From positions 1-64,000 of the forward strand of contig JAUNSJ010000014.1 in assembly GCA_030539295.1 (NCBI GenBank): 64,000 nt of DNA. Direction: 5' to 3'. Shown here one piece after another: positions 1-8,124 of this stretch (position 1 is its first letter; the number at the start of each line of letters is the position of its first letter). The translations under genes and the position numbers were made by a program. The notes beneath the pieces were generated by a model that was not told the DNA's origin, did no database searches, and saw only the letters and a program-made list of their open reading frames with translations. The stretch is from Planctomycetia bacterium (GTDB lineage Bacteria; Planctomycetota; Planctomycetia; Pirellulales; Thermoguttaceae).

Positions 1-172
1 GAGCTATCCCCGGACTATCCGCCGAGGCTCCTTCATTTGCTACGCGGATAATTTCGGCGAGATCAGGTATTCCATGCATTGGCGTCGTGTTGTCGTTGCA
101 CGGCGCGATGGCTGTAATGCCAAAATAAAATGAAAAAATGAATAGCGGGTATAAGCAAAGATTTTTCGTCAT
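1..172 (-). CDS. Secreted protein, N-terminal fragment (cut by window edge)
   Basis: An ATG at 172 opens a frame that stays open to the left edge (57 codons visible). The first ~22 residues (MTKNLCLYPLFIFSFYFGIT...) form a basic start plus hydrophobic core, so a Sec signal peptide is likely. The visible mature part (…IPDLAEIIRVANEG…) is too short to assign a family. It follows a DUF1559 gene and a small lipoprotein on the same strand. The equivalent slot in the cassettes at 28.6 and 42 kb holds a beta-helix enzyme and a sialidase, so a secreted glycan-active enzyme is a reasonable guess by context only. A purine-rich AGAAAG lies upstream of the start. Confidence 0.55.
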   Translation of the reverse strand, partial: MTKNLCLYPLFIFSFYFGITAIAPCNDNTTPMHGIPDLAEIIRVANEGASADSPGIA

Positions 173-225
173 GCAACGTATCTTTCTGGCAACGTGGTAA
201 TGGGGGTTGTGATAGCAGTAAAGAT

Positions 226-263
226 GAAATACGATACCTGATCATAGACGGGTATCGTATTTC
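226..263 (-). terminator. 13-bp hairpin after the lipoprotein gene
   Basis: A perfect 13-bp inverted repeat (arms 226-238 and 251-263, 12-nt loop) begins 8 nt after the lipoprotein stop codon. No U-run follows on the minus strand, so it may be an intercistronic processing or attenuation hairpin rather than a full terminator before the next gene. Confidence 0.5.
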
Positions 264-270
264 GTGTTAC

Positions 271-714
271 CTATTCCAAAGGCAGATTGAAATCGGCCGA
301 TTGGGTTCCTTTTGCAGGAACATCAAATTCTGTTATAATGGCGGCAACACCGCCGGGCAGTATTGACGGAACTTCGTCGCGAATACCGGGTACAGTTTCC
401 TCACCGGGCAGCATACGCAGGGTAACTTTATTTTTGCCGACGACGGCCCCTTTAATATCTTTGTTTGGATGGGCAAGCATGAGTTCGTAATGCCCGTTTT
501 CATCCGTCAGTCCAGAAGCACCGTAGCCCACTGTACCATTTTTCTGTTCGCTTTCGGGTTCAAATTGAACAACAATTTTGGGAGCTGGCTGGCCATTAAT
601 GGTAACCGTACCCGAAATACTGGCGGTCGGAAAAGGGTTTCCACAGCCAGTAAGCACCATAATACCTGTGAGGATTACGGTCGTCGATAACATTCCACAC
701 TTTGCAATTGTCAT
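271..714 (-). CDS. Small lipoprotein, carboxypeptidase-regulatory-like
   Basis: 147-residue secreted lipoprotein. The signal peptide ends in a lipobox (LTGC), giving a lipid-anchored Cys near residue 24. The body reads like an Ig/carboxypeptidase-regulatory-like beta domain: 'SGTVTINGQPAP..VVQFEP' followed by 'GLTDENGHYEL', the usual pattern for these planctomycete proteins. It starts 13 bp after the DUF1559 gene, so the two are almost certainly co-transcribed. The precise function is unknown; pairing with DUF1559 proteins recurs four times in this window. Confidence 0.8.
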   Translation of the reverse strand: MTIAKCGMLSTTVILTGIMVLTGCGNPFPTASISGTVTINGQPAPKIVVQFEPESEQKNGTVGYGASGLTDENGHYELMLAHPNKDIKGAVVGKNKVTLRMLPGEETVPGIRDEVPSILPGGVAAIITEFDVPAKGTQSADFNLPLE

Positions 715-727
715 ATTTTACTCTCTT

Positions 728-1825
728 CTATAATGATTCAGTCTCGGAACCGGTTAGCGAAGTATACGCCTGTAAGATACTCTTTTTTGTTGTCGTTGAA
801 ACGGCTCGCACAGCGCCGTCGGCCAAAACAAAATTTATAATTTCGCCATGAAAACTCGCAAGACAATCACATTCGACAGCACCCTTTGACATACATTTAG
901 CCCGATCTGGAACATAGCTCCAGCTGTTACCAGGTATCACGGCCACACACCAACCATACGCGGTATACCCGAACAAGGGCGAACGTACCTTTTGAGTACG
1001 ACCGGAGTATTCAGAAACAGCAAACGTGTTCGAAAGTCCATCCGTAACGTCAGACATTTTCATCCACAAATAAAAGTATTTTTTTAATGCAGAGCTGTAA
1101 CCGGAAGACGGAAATAAACCAACGCCCGGATTACTGAACCAGGCGTTATTGGTATACTGAGAAGGATTCTTGTAAGAAGGCCAAGATGATCCGAATGCCT
1201 CCCCCCCGTAATTAACGGTACCCGTACCGGCGCCAAGCACTCCGGCTATTGCCTTGTAGGAGATAATTCGCAATTTTGTTGTATTAGCTATCTTAAAATT
1301 TCCTGAATCAAAAATTACGGAAGTACCTCCTTCAGTACTATCTTTTAATGTGGTTTTATCAAGTAATTCACCGGCAAAAGGAGCGGAAGGACATTCCAGA
1401 GAGGAAATACGTGAAGCAAAAAATTCGTCAGGTGCACTTGTAATCTTGTCTCGCTGGTCATAAAGCGAATATACAGATTGTTGTTCCATGAAAGGTAAAA
1501 TCGCAATAGCCCAGTTGGTTCCCGGAGTCGCATCCCAAGTCTGTCCAGTCCCCATATAATAGGCGCCTGTCGGAAAGGAATTATTCACATCGTGATAGTT
1601 ATGCAGCGCGACACCAATTTGTTTAAGGTTGTTTGTACACTGCATGCGTCGGGCGGCTTCACGGGCCGCCTGAACCGCCGGCAAGAGCAAGGCGATTAAT
1701 ATCCCGATAATCGCTATTACGACCAAAAGCTCGACGAGCGTAAAGCCGAGTATCGTTTTACATGTTCCGGGCGATCCCTTTTTCTGTAATTTAATATACA
1801 GACTTGTCCACATACTGTTCTTCAT
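728..1825 (-). CDS. DUF1559 prepilin-like secreted protein
   Basis: 365 residues. After a 26-residue basic leader comes the type IV prepilin-type N-methylation segment ([19 protein letters not shown]) and the planctomycete continuation [19 protein letters not shown]. The rest is the DUF1559 (SBP_bac_10) domain, ending with the '[10 protein letters not shown]' element. ATG at 1825 is preceded by GGAAAG. It lies 31 bp after the MurQ-like gene and 13 bp before a lipoprotein gene on the same strand, suggesting one operon. Family members are thought to be exported pseudopilin-like proteins; individual roles are unknown. Its start is in frame and has no G-run ahead of the helix, unlike the copies at 13.9 and 40.2 kb. 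Confidence 0.9.
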   Translation of the reverse strand: MKNSMWTSLYIKLQKKGSPGTCKTILGFTLVELLVVIAIIGILIALLLPAVQAAREAARRMQCTNNLKQIGVALHNYHDVNNSFPTGAYYMGTGQTWDATPGTNWAIAILPFMEQQSVYSLYDQRDKITSAPDEFFASRISSLECPSAPFAGELLDKTTLKDSTEGGTSVIFDSGNFKIANTTKLRIISYKAIAGVLGAGTGTVNYGGEAFGSSWPSYKNPSQYTNNAWFSNPGVGLFPSSGYSSALKKYFYLWMKMSDVTDGLSNTFAVSEYSGRTQKVRSPLFGYTAYGWCVAVIPGNSWSYVPDRAKCMSKGAVECDCLASFHGEIINFVLADGAVRAVSTTTKKSILQAYTSLTGSETESL

Positions 1826-1856
1826 GGTTCTTTCCTTTCCCTAAAAATTTTTTGAA

Positions 1857-3668
1857 TCAAACCTCTTTCCCCGATTTTGTACAAGCCTCGCTCTGTAACT
1901 TCGCCACGGACCAGGCGGCAGGCGATGTTATTTTCTTCCTGGCTTCCGGCCAGGATTCCATGTCCTGTAAAGTTTCGAACAGGGTTATGCATGCTGTTTC
2001 ATAATCCACGTGGGCCAGTTCCACGATCAGTCGCGTTGAGCGGTCAATCAGTTTTTTGTTCGAGGCCTCCACGTGTGCCATCCAGTTGCCGCTGAGTCGT
2101 CCGATGCGTCCCAGAGCCGCGGTCGAAATTGTATTGAGCACGAGCTTGGCCGCCAGGTGCCCGAACAGGTCGAGTGGCGTTTCCGGCAAGTGAACGCGAA
2201 TCGACCAGGTACCGGCCTCCGCCGCCATTGCCTTATCGGTTATCCAAAGATTTTTTCTTGATTCGAAGTATTGTGCACTTTTATAAAACGCGTCGGACCA
2301 GGAAGAGTTCGCACTCTTGTATTGACCTGGTTCCTGCCCGACCAGAAAGGCGACAGCGGCGTTCGGCGTTCGGGACCAGCGTGTCTCGTCCGGCTCATTA
2401 CCAATTTCATAGCGATAGAGCGCAGCCCGGTCCAGTCGCGGCGGGTTCACAATCATGGCATCGGGCCCGTTCATGGCTTGATAATCGCTGCTCGTCCAGG
2501 TCAAACATCGAGGCTCCTGCGCTAAAAGCTCTTGCCATGCGGCTTGCGTTGTCCGTAGCGGCGTCTTGACAAAGGACCAGGGAAGTGGCGCGTTCCCGTC
2601 GTCTGCCGGTCGAAAGGGCGGTGTCTTAAAAGTGGGCGCTCGTTCCGTCGTGTCGGTGAAAATGTCGAGCAAATAGCTGTCCGCAAAATAGGTTATCAGC
2701 CCACCGCTGGCATAAATCTCCGACTCGAATTGAACGTAATCAGCCAGTGTCCGCACGTTCTCGTCTGCGCGAAGTTCATTCAAAAGGCGGTCAAAATTTC
2801 GGGCCGTCTCATTCGGGCTGCAGGAGTCCAGGTTCAATTTTCTGGTCAAGGCATCGGACCCGATCTCACGCACAACGTTCGTAATCGCCGCTTCCCAGGC
2901 CATGCCCGCGACGAGCAGTTCCATCGTCGTTGCCTGCATACGCGTTGACCCGGCTACCGCCATAGGCCCGGTCGAAAGGTCCAGCACATTTACGCGGGAA
3001 TCTGAAATGACCTTCTCACTTCGCTCAACATGGCGCGAGAGAATGTCCGCCGGATTATTGAATAAAAAACTGACAGCCGCACCGCAATCGAGTGCCGCGT
3101 GGATTGTACCAATAACCGACGACGTCTCCCCGCCTTCACTAATGGCCACAACGAGGTCGTCCTTACGGACACCTGCCTCCTGCATCTGCCGCCGTCCGAA
3201 TTCAAGATAATCCTCAAACGATTCCACCGATCGGATCAAGGCAAAGTCGCCTCCGGTCATAACCGCGTTGGTTTGATCTGCCAGAGACGTGGCCCAGTCC
3301 GCAATTTCCGGGTGGACCAACAGCGTCTTACGCCAGTAACGCCGAGCCGCTGCGTCGAGAAGAATGGCAAGCCTGCCGGTCGCTCCGCACCCACTGAAAT
3401 GAATCCGTCCTCCATGCCGAAGTACTCGCGTCATATCGCTAACCAGCTTCTCAAAAGCCGTCGAACGAATGACCCGGGCAAGAACCGGTGGCAAATCGTC
3501 GTCCACCGATTGAATCATGAGTATGGCCGTCGCTGGATCGCTCTGTAGTTTTTGCGACAGGGTGCGTGTCTTCGGGTGTGACTGCTCCGTTGGCAAACAG
3601 CCCAAATGGAACTGCGTCTCATGCTGGATGAACTCACGGGCTTTTTCCACGGGCGAACGGCGTATCAT
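1857..3668 (-). CDS. Double-length MurQ/GckR-like SIS-domain protein
   Basis: 603 residues, about twice a standard N-acetylmuramic acid 6-phosphate etherase. The N-terminal SIS domain has the sugar-phosphate loop SGCGATGRL, the 'AISEGGETSSVIG' loop and the family signature TGPMAVAGSTRMQATT. The C-terminal part (NTISTAALGRIGRLSGNWM…SNKKLIDRSTRLI) resembles the MurQ C-terminus, after a middle region that looks like a diverged second SIS domain. Two SIS domains in tandem is the architecture of glucokinase regulatory protein-type members. It may cleave or sense amino-sugar phosphates. It is first in a minus-strand run with a DUF1559 pair, divergent from an SGNH protein. Etherase activity is not certain. 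Confidence 0.75.
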   Translation of the reverse strand: MIRRSPVEKAREFIQHETQFHLGCLPTEQSHPKTRTLSQKLQSDPATAILMIQSVDDDLPPVLARVIRSTAFEKLVSDMTRVLRHGGRIHFSGCGATGRLAILLDAAARRYWRKTLLVHPEIADWATSLADQTNAVMTGGDFALIRSVESFEDYLEFGRRQMQEAGVRKDDLVVAISEGGETSSVIGTIHAALDCGAAVSFLFNNPADILSRHVERSEKVISDSRVNVLDLSTGPMAVAGSTRMQATTMELLVAGMAWEAAITNVVREIGSDALTRKLNLDSCSPNETARNFDRLLNELRADENVRTLADYVQFESEIYASGGLITYFADSYLLDIFTDTTERAPTFKTPPFRPADDGNAPLPWSFVKTPLRTTQAAWQELLAQEPRCLTWTSSDYQAMNGPDAMIVNPPRLDRAALYRYEIGNEPDETRWSRTPNAAVAFLVGQEPGQYKSANSSWSDAFYKSAQYFESRKNLWITDKAMAAEAGTWSIRVHLPETPLDLFGHLAAKLVLNTISTAALGRIGRLSGNWMAHVEASNKKLIDRSTRLIVELAHVDYETACITLFETLQDMESWPEARKKITSPAAWSVAKLQSEACTKSGKEV

Positions 3669-3954
3669 ATTAGTGTTCCATAATCGATAAACGTATTTAT
3701 TTTTTAAGTAGTTAACCGAAAAAACATTCCACGGTACTATTTCGCTTCATGAATTTCCATCACTGTGCCTATTCTAAACGTAATTACCAATAGTATCAAG
3801 AGGTTATTATGGAAACTTCATAATCGATTTTGTAAACTCCCCCCCTTCGTTGTGATTCGAATTGCGGTAAAATGGAAAACAGAGACGGAAGTAATATGGG
3901 ACTTTCTGGTCGATAAAAACGGCATCGTCAAAAAAAATGTGAGGAGATAGATTC
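3669..3954. other. Divergent intergenic region
   Basis: Promoter-bearing gap between the MurQ-like gene (minus) and the DUF4886 gene (plus). It is AT-rich and contains a run of seven C at 3839-3845. I see no confident -35/-10 pair and no convincing gene; the short frame at 3765-3950 has no domain and no usual start context. Confidence 0.4.
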
Positions 3955-4860
3955 ATGAAAATTACGGTCTTCGTGTCAGCGTTTGTAATGAGTGTTCTGC
4001 TTTGCTGTCAGGTTGCGTTTGGACAGGAGCCTGTGCCGGAGAAGTCAACCGGTCAGGAACTTCATGTGCTCGCCATAGGCAACAGTTTTTCCGAAAGTTT
4101 GCGTCAATTCCTGGTCCCTGTTACCGAATCGGTTCCCGGCTGCAAGATAGATTTCAAAAATCTTTATATTGGCGGCTGTTCGCTTAAGCTGCATTGGAGC
4201 AATATAGAGCGGGAAGCGAAGGAGCCGCAATGGCGTCAGTTTCCCAACGATGGCAGTTACGCGGAGATTCTCGCAAGTAAACCGTGGGACTTCGTCTCCA
4301 TTCAACAGGCAAGTCATTTCAGCTGGCAATATGGAACCTATTTTCCCTGGTCGAAGAATCTCGTCGACTTTGTTAGAGAGCATGCCAAAAGTGCCGAAGT
4401 TGTTATGCAGCAGACGTGGTCTTATCGCAATGACGATGCCCGACTGGCCCAATGGAAACTTGACCCGGAATCCATGTATGAACATCTCAACGAAGCCTAT
4501 ACGAAAGCGGCTGCGGAACTTGGTATTCGTCTGATTCCTACGGGCAACGCGGTTCAAATCGCGCGCCACACCTGCCCAGGCTACAAGCCCATCGCCTACG
4601 CGGATCTGGGCTATCCGGACCTGCCTGATGAAAGCTGCTACGTTGTTGGTTCGCTCCAGTGGTCCAACGACAAGACGCATATTCAAGGGGATACATTTCA
4701 TTTAAACCGGCGGGGGGCCTATCTTCAGGCGTGCGTCTGGTTTGAATTCCTGTTTAAAAGAAGTGCGGAAGAAGTGACTTTTGTCCCCGAGGGCATAACG
4801 GCAGAGGACGCGCAATTTCTGCGAAGCGCCGCGCACGCCGCCTTTGCGCCCGCTCCCTGA
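3955..4860 (+). CDS. Secreted DUF4886 SGNH-like protein
   Basis: 301 residues with a clear signal peptide (…VLLCCQVAFGQE). The mature protein begins with AIGNSFSE, the SGNH block I form of DUF4886, and near its end has DTFHLNRRGAYLQA, which supplies the catalytic Asp-x-x-His region. These proteins are predicted lipase/acylhydrolase-fold enzymes, probably removing acyl groups from glycans. The start is set by GAGGAG a few bases upstream of ATG 3955. A XylR/AraC-type regulator starts 26 bp downstream, so it may control this gene and the divergent MurQ-like operon (inference). Confidence 0.8.
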   Translation: MKITVFVSAFVMSVLLCCQVAFGQEPVPEKSTGQELHVLAIGNSFSESLRQFLVPVTESVPGCKIDFKNLYIGGCSLKLHWSNIEREAKEPQWRQFPNDGSYAEILASKPWDFVSIQQASHFSWQYGTYFPWSKNLVDFVREHAKSAEVVMQQTWSYRNDDARLAQWKLDPESMYEHLNEAYTKAAAELGIRLIPTGNAVQIARHTCPGYKPIAYADLGYPDLPDESCYVVGSLQWSNDKTHIQGDTFHLNRRGAYLQACVWFEFLFKRSAEEVTFVPEGITAEDAQFLRSAAHAAFAPAP

Positions 4861-4885
4861 TGCTCTTGCATAAAAAGGTATTGCC

Positions 4886-6106
4886 GTGTCGCAACGAAGT
4901 TCATTACCAAGAGTCCCGCAGGTTTGTATTATTTTGGAATCGTCGCACTGGGCAAGTCGCGCACGATTCCAGGGTATTCTCGATTATTTGCGACTTTATC
5001 ACACTTGGTGTCTGCATTTCGTTTTAGGGGGTCCGGAAGGACAGCGACTGCCTCAACCTTCCTACTGGCGTGGCGACGGCTTTATCGCACGTGTGCCTGA
5101 TACCGGTCTGGCTCTGAAGCTGGCCTCGCAAAAGAAGCCGGTTGTCCTGCTCGACCCGGACGCCGAGGTAACCCTCCTGCTGCCCCAATGTTCCCGTGTT
5201 TCCCTGGACAACGAGCTTGTCTCGCAGATGGCCGCAGACTACTTTCTCAAAATGGACCATAAGCGATTCGCCTTTGTCGAACCGCTCCTCGCGCGGAACT
5301 GGGCAGTGACTCGTCGCAATTCCTTTATGCGAATTTTGCAAAATAAGCATTTTTCCTGCGAAGTCTTTACGCCGAACCGTGCCCGGGCGACGAGCTGGGA
5401 AAAAGAGCGGCGTCATCTGTGCGACTGGCTCCTCTCGCTTCCCAAACCGATAGCCATTCTCGCCGCTAGCGACGTTGAAGGCCGCGAAATTATTGACGCC
5501 TGTCTCTTTTTGCGTATTGGCGTACCCTATGAGGTGGCTGTGCTCGGTATTGGCAACGACGAATTTCTGTGCAACTCCTGCTTTCCCGCTTTGTCCAGTA
5601 TTGATATCTGCTGGGAAGACGGCGGGTTTTTGGCCGCGTCTCTACTCGATGCCAAGATGAAAAACAGAAAAACTCCTCAATCAATTCTTGCTTACGGGCC
5701 GAAAAGAATCGTTGAACGCCGCTCGACCGAACGCGTTCAGTTGACGGATAAATTCGTCGTAAGTGTGCTGGAGATGATACGCGTACGCGATGGCCTTGAT
5801 ATTCACGTCGGAACGCTTGCCCGGCAACTCAACGTTTCCCGACAGTGGCTCCAGAAAAAATTTAAGGAACAGGTAGGACATTCTGTCATTGACGAGATAC
5901 AATTGCGACGTATGGAAAAGGTCAAATCCCTTGTGGCCGAAAGCGATCGGACCTTTAACGAAATAGCGGCGATGTGCGGCTTCGAGTCGGGGAATCATCT
6001 GCGCTTTCTGTTCAAAAAAATGACCGGGCAGACCATGACCGACTTTCGCAACGACTATGTTCGACGCACATTGCCAAACCATTCCAGTTGCATGCGGGGG
6101 CAGTAG
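4886..6106 (+). CDS. XylR-type transcriptional regulator (LacI-like sensor + AraC HTH)
   Basis: 406 residues from a GTG start preceded by AAGG. Residues ~10-270 resemble the periplasmic-binding-like sensor of XylR/LacI proteins (ILESSHWASRARFQGILDYLR at the start; 'AILAASDVEGREIIDACLFLRIGVPYEVAVLGIGNDEFLC' later). Residues ~300-395 are an AraC-type double helix-turn-helix (LARQLNVSRQWLQKKFKEQVG…FNEIAAMCGFESGNHLRFLFKKMTGQTMTDFR). It is a cytoplasmic sugar-responsive activator by family. It follows the DUF4886 gene closely and its last 52 bp overlap the convergent queE gene. Confidence 0.88.
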   Translation: MSQRSSLPRVPQVCIILESSHWASRARFQGILDYLRLYHTWCLHFVLGGPEGQRLPQPSYWRGDGFIARVPDTGLALKLASQKKPVVLLDPDAEVTLLLPQCSRVSLDNELVSQMAADYFLKMDHKRFAFVEPLLARNWAVTRRNSFMRILQNKHFSCEVFTPNRARATSWEKERRHLCDWLLSLPKPIAILAASDVEGREIIDACLFLRIGVPYEVAVLGIGNDEFLCNSCFPALSSIDICWEDGGFLAASLLDAKMKNRKTPQSILAYGPKRIVERRSTERVQLTDKFVVSVLEMIRVRDGLDIHVGTLARQLNVSRQWLQKKFKEQVGHSVIDEIQLRRMEKVKSLVAESDRTFNEIAAMCGFESGNHLRFLFKKMTGQTMTDFRNDYVRRTLPNHSSCMRGQ

Positions 6107-6741
6107 CGATAGCCGCGCGGACTGCAATAAGCGAGAATCCATTCGGCCTTCTCACGCATCGTTGCCGTATCGGTCGCCATGGGCATGAGCAGCACGCGTT
6201 GCGGATTAACGGCATCAAACTGCCGCAAATATTCCTCCACTTCAAGGAGGTCTTCCGGCTCATCCACGACGAACTTCAGTTGATATTCATAGTGCGACAG
6301 GAGCCATCGCACCACGTCGGGCCGGAACCGATTCGTCTGATGCAAGCGGAGTAACGGCCCGGGGGCGTCCGTCGGGACCGAGTTCGACAGCTTCGGACTA
6401 ATCGACATGAGATTGCATTCCACAGGCAGCTCCAAGGTTCCGGCCGTCTCTATAGTAACCGTCAAATTCATTTTCTTGAGCTGACGCGTAAGAGGAATCA
6501 TTTCCGCATAGAGCATGGGTTCGCCCCCGGTGAGAACCACGTGCCGTTTACCCAGCAGAATAATGCGGCCGAGAACTTCCTCGACCGAAAGTTCTTCCCC
6601 TTCTTCATGCTGCCAGGAGGCATACGGCGTGTCGCAGAACGTGCAACGAAGATTGCATCCGCCCACGCGTATGAACGTCGACTCGACGCCTGTCCAGAGA
6701 CCTTCTCCCTGCTTCGACTGGAATATGTCTACCACTCTCAT
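6055..6741 (-). CDS. queE: 7-carboxy-7-deazaguanine synthase QueE
   Basis: 228-residue radical SAM enzyme that converts 6-carboxytetrahydropterin to CDG in queuosine/7-deazaguanine synthesis. It shows the N-terminal FQSKQGEGLWTGVESTFIR motif, the cluster ligands CNLRCTFCDT (CX3CX2C), the TGGEPM SAM loop and the usual ending 'PRMQLEWFGN'. Its 3' end overlaps the 3' end of the regulator by 52 bp in convergent orientation, and both ends look genuine. No other queuosine genes are in the window. Confidence 0.95.
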   Translation of the reverse strand: MRVVDIFQSKQGEGLWTGVESTFIRVGGCNLRCTFCDTPYASWQHEEGEELSVEEVLGRIILLGKRHVVLTGGEPMLYAEMIPLTRQLKKMNLTVTIETAGTLELPVECNLMSISPKLSNSVPTDAPGPLLRLHQTNRFRPDVVRWLLSHYEYQLKFVVDEPEDLLEVEEYLRQFDAVNPQRVLLMPMATDTATMREKAEWILAYCSPRGYRYCPRMQLEWFGNVRRT

Positions 6742-6785
6742 GGGCTACCTGTCACTTTTCTGCAATTTTCCGCCCTGGTTACTTC

Positions 6786-7799
6786 TCAGTTCGTTTCCAT
6801 CCATTCCTGACGTGCCAGGCCCGCCGCTCCTATATAGCCGGCGTCGGAACCCAGTTGCGCGTAGTCAAACCGAATGCGTTCCGCCAGATGCAGAAAGACC
6901 CGCTTGCACGATTCTTCCTTAACCCGTTCCAGGAACATGCGGCCAATGGGCGAGGCACTTCCGCCGAACGTCATGGCGCCCCCGAGTAAAATACATGACG
7001 GGTCGACCGTGTGCATGAGAGAGACAATGCCATAAGCGAGATAACGGGCCGTTTCTTCAATAATTTTAATTGCCAGGGCGTCCCCTTTTTCCGCCTCTTC
7101 GTAGACCATGCGAGGAACCGCGTCCCGCCGTGAGGCACTCCGGACCCGGTCGGCAAGAGAACTTTTTAACTCCGCTTCGATCATTTCCACCGTTCGATTC
7201 GCCACGCCGGTCGCGCTGGCATAGGCCTCCAAATGACCACGCTGTCCGCATTTGCACCAGCGGGCATTCTCCGAAATATCGATCAGATTGTGACCGCTTT
7301 CGCCGCCGTGCGAGTGCGTTCCGTCCCAGCCGTGCCCGTTCAAAATAATACCGCAGCCGACCCCTGTTCCCAGCGTCAGCAGAATAAGACCCTGCTCCTG
7401 CTGACCCGCTCCGATCCAGTATTCCGCAAAGGCCGCCGCCGTCGCGTCGTTCGCAAAGGTCACCGGAAGCTGCGCGTATTCCGCAAGTTTGTCGCGAATC
7501 GGAAAGAAATTCCAGCCCGGCAAATTCGACGGACGCACCAGCATACCGCCCGGAATATCCATTGTGCCCGCGGAACAGAGTCCTATCCGCATGACTTTCG
7601 ACATGGGGATATTGACCTCTTCGAGCGCCTTGTGCACATTTTCCGCCATACGACGCGTTGCGTCTTCCGGTCCCTGCTCAACGAGCGTTGGTGCCGAGAC
7701 AAAAGAGACCCGCTTCTCGTTCTGGTCCAAAACTCCTATCTTCATATTCGTGCCACCAAGGTCGATTCCGACAATGTAATACTCTTCCGGCAGTTTCAT
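6786..7799 (-). CDS. ROK-family sugar kinase (glucokinase-like)
   Basis: 337 residues. It has the ATP loop GIDLGGTNMKIG, the sugar-binding/catalytic NDATAAAFAE, 'LTLGTGVGCGIILNG', and the ROK zinc site GESGHN…CKCGQRGHLEAYASATG. In the zinc motif the usual last Cys (CxCGxxGCxE) is His, which could still bind zinc. ROK kinases phosphorylate glucose, N-acetylglucosamine or N-acetylmannosamine; this sequence does not decide which. AAGG precedes the ATG. It lies 44 bp upstream of queE on the same strand. Confidence 0.9.
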   Translation of the reverse strand: MKLPEEYYIVGIDLGGTNMKIGVLDQNEKRVSFVSAPTLVEQGPEDATRRMAENVHKALEEVNIPMSKVMRIGLCSAGTMDIPGGMLVRPSNLPGWNFFPIRDKLAEYAQLPVTFANDATAAAFAEYWIGAGQQEQGLILLTLGTGVGCGIILNGHGWDGTHSHGGESGHNLIDISENARWCKCGQRGHLEAYASATGVANRTVEMIEAELKSSLADRVRSASRRDAVPRMVYEEAEKGDALAIKIIEETARYLAYGIVSLMHTVDPSCILLGGAMTFGGSASPIGRMFLERVKEESCKRVFLHLAERIRFDYAQLGSDAGYIGAAGLARQEWMETN

Positions 7800-8088
7800 T
7801 CTGGCCTTCCTTATCGCTTTCTGGTTCGTTCGTTTCTTTGTTCGGGACGCTCCCCTCGCCAGGAAGGGCTTATTCCGTGTCCCGTTTTCCGGTTGCCGCG
7901 GCCCAAAGGTTATATTTTCCCGACCGCGGCAAAATATCCATAAGCGCCATTATAACGTAGGGTGAATTTTCTTGCAACAGGTAGCCCGGAAGGGAAAACT
8001 TTTTTTCTTGCTAATTCGGAAAAGAAATTCCACACGCGATGAATTTTGAATACGATTTCATCACAAGAGAAGTAAAAAGCGAGGGGTT
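7800..8088. other. Intergenic region between dnaJ-like and ROK kinase genes
   Basis: About 290 bp upstream of the ROK kinase (minus) and downstream of the DnaJ-type gene. It should hold the kinase promoter. No gene, RNA or confident promoter pair recognised. Confidence 0.35.
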
Positions 8089-8118
8089 GCCCGGCGCGAC
8101 ACGCAGGTCGTGCCGGGC
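8089..8118 (-). terminator. Terminator hairpin of the dnaJ-like gene
   Basis: Arms 8089-8100 and 8107-8118 form a 12-bp GC-rich stem (one G-U pair) with a 6-nt loop, directly after the stop codon at 8125. The following minus-strand sequence becomes T-rich only ~10 nt later, so termination strength is uncertain. Confidence 0.65.
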
Positions 8119-8124
8119 ACGTTT

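Noticed and set aside
1201..1207. G7 tract inside the first DUF1559 gene
   Set aside because: It is in frame inside the coding region (Tyr-Gly-Gly-Glu) and short; not placed like the G9 and G12 tracts.
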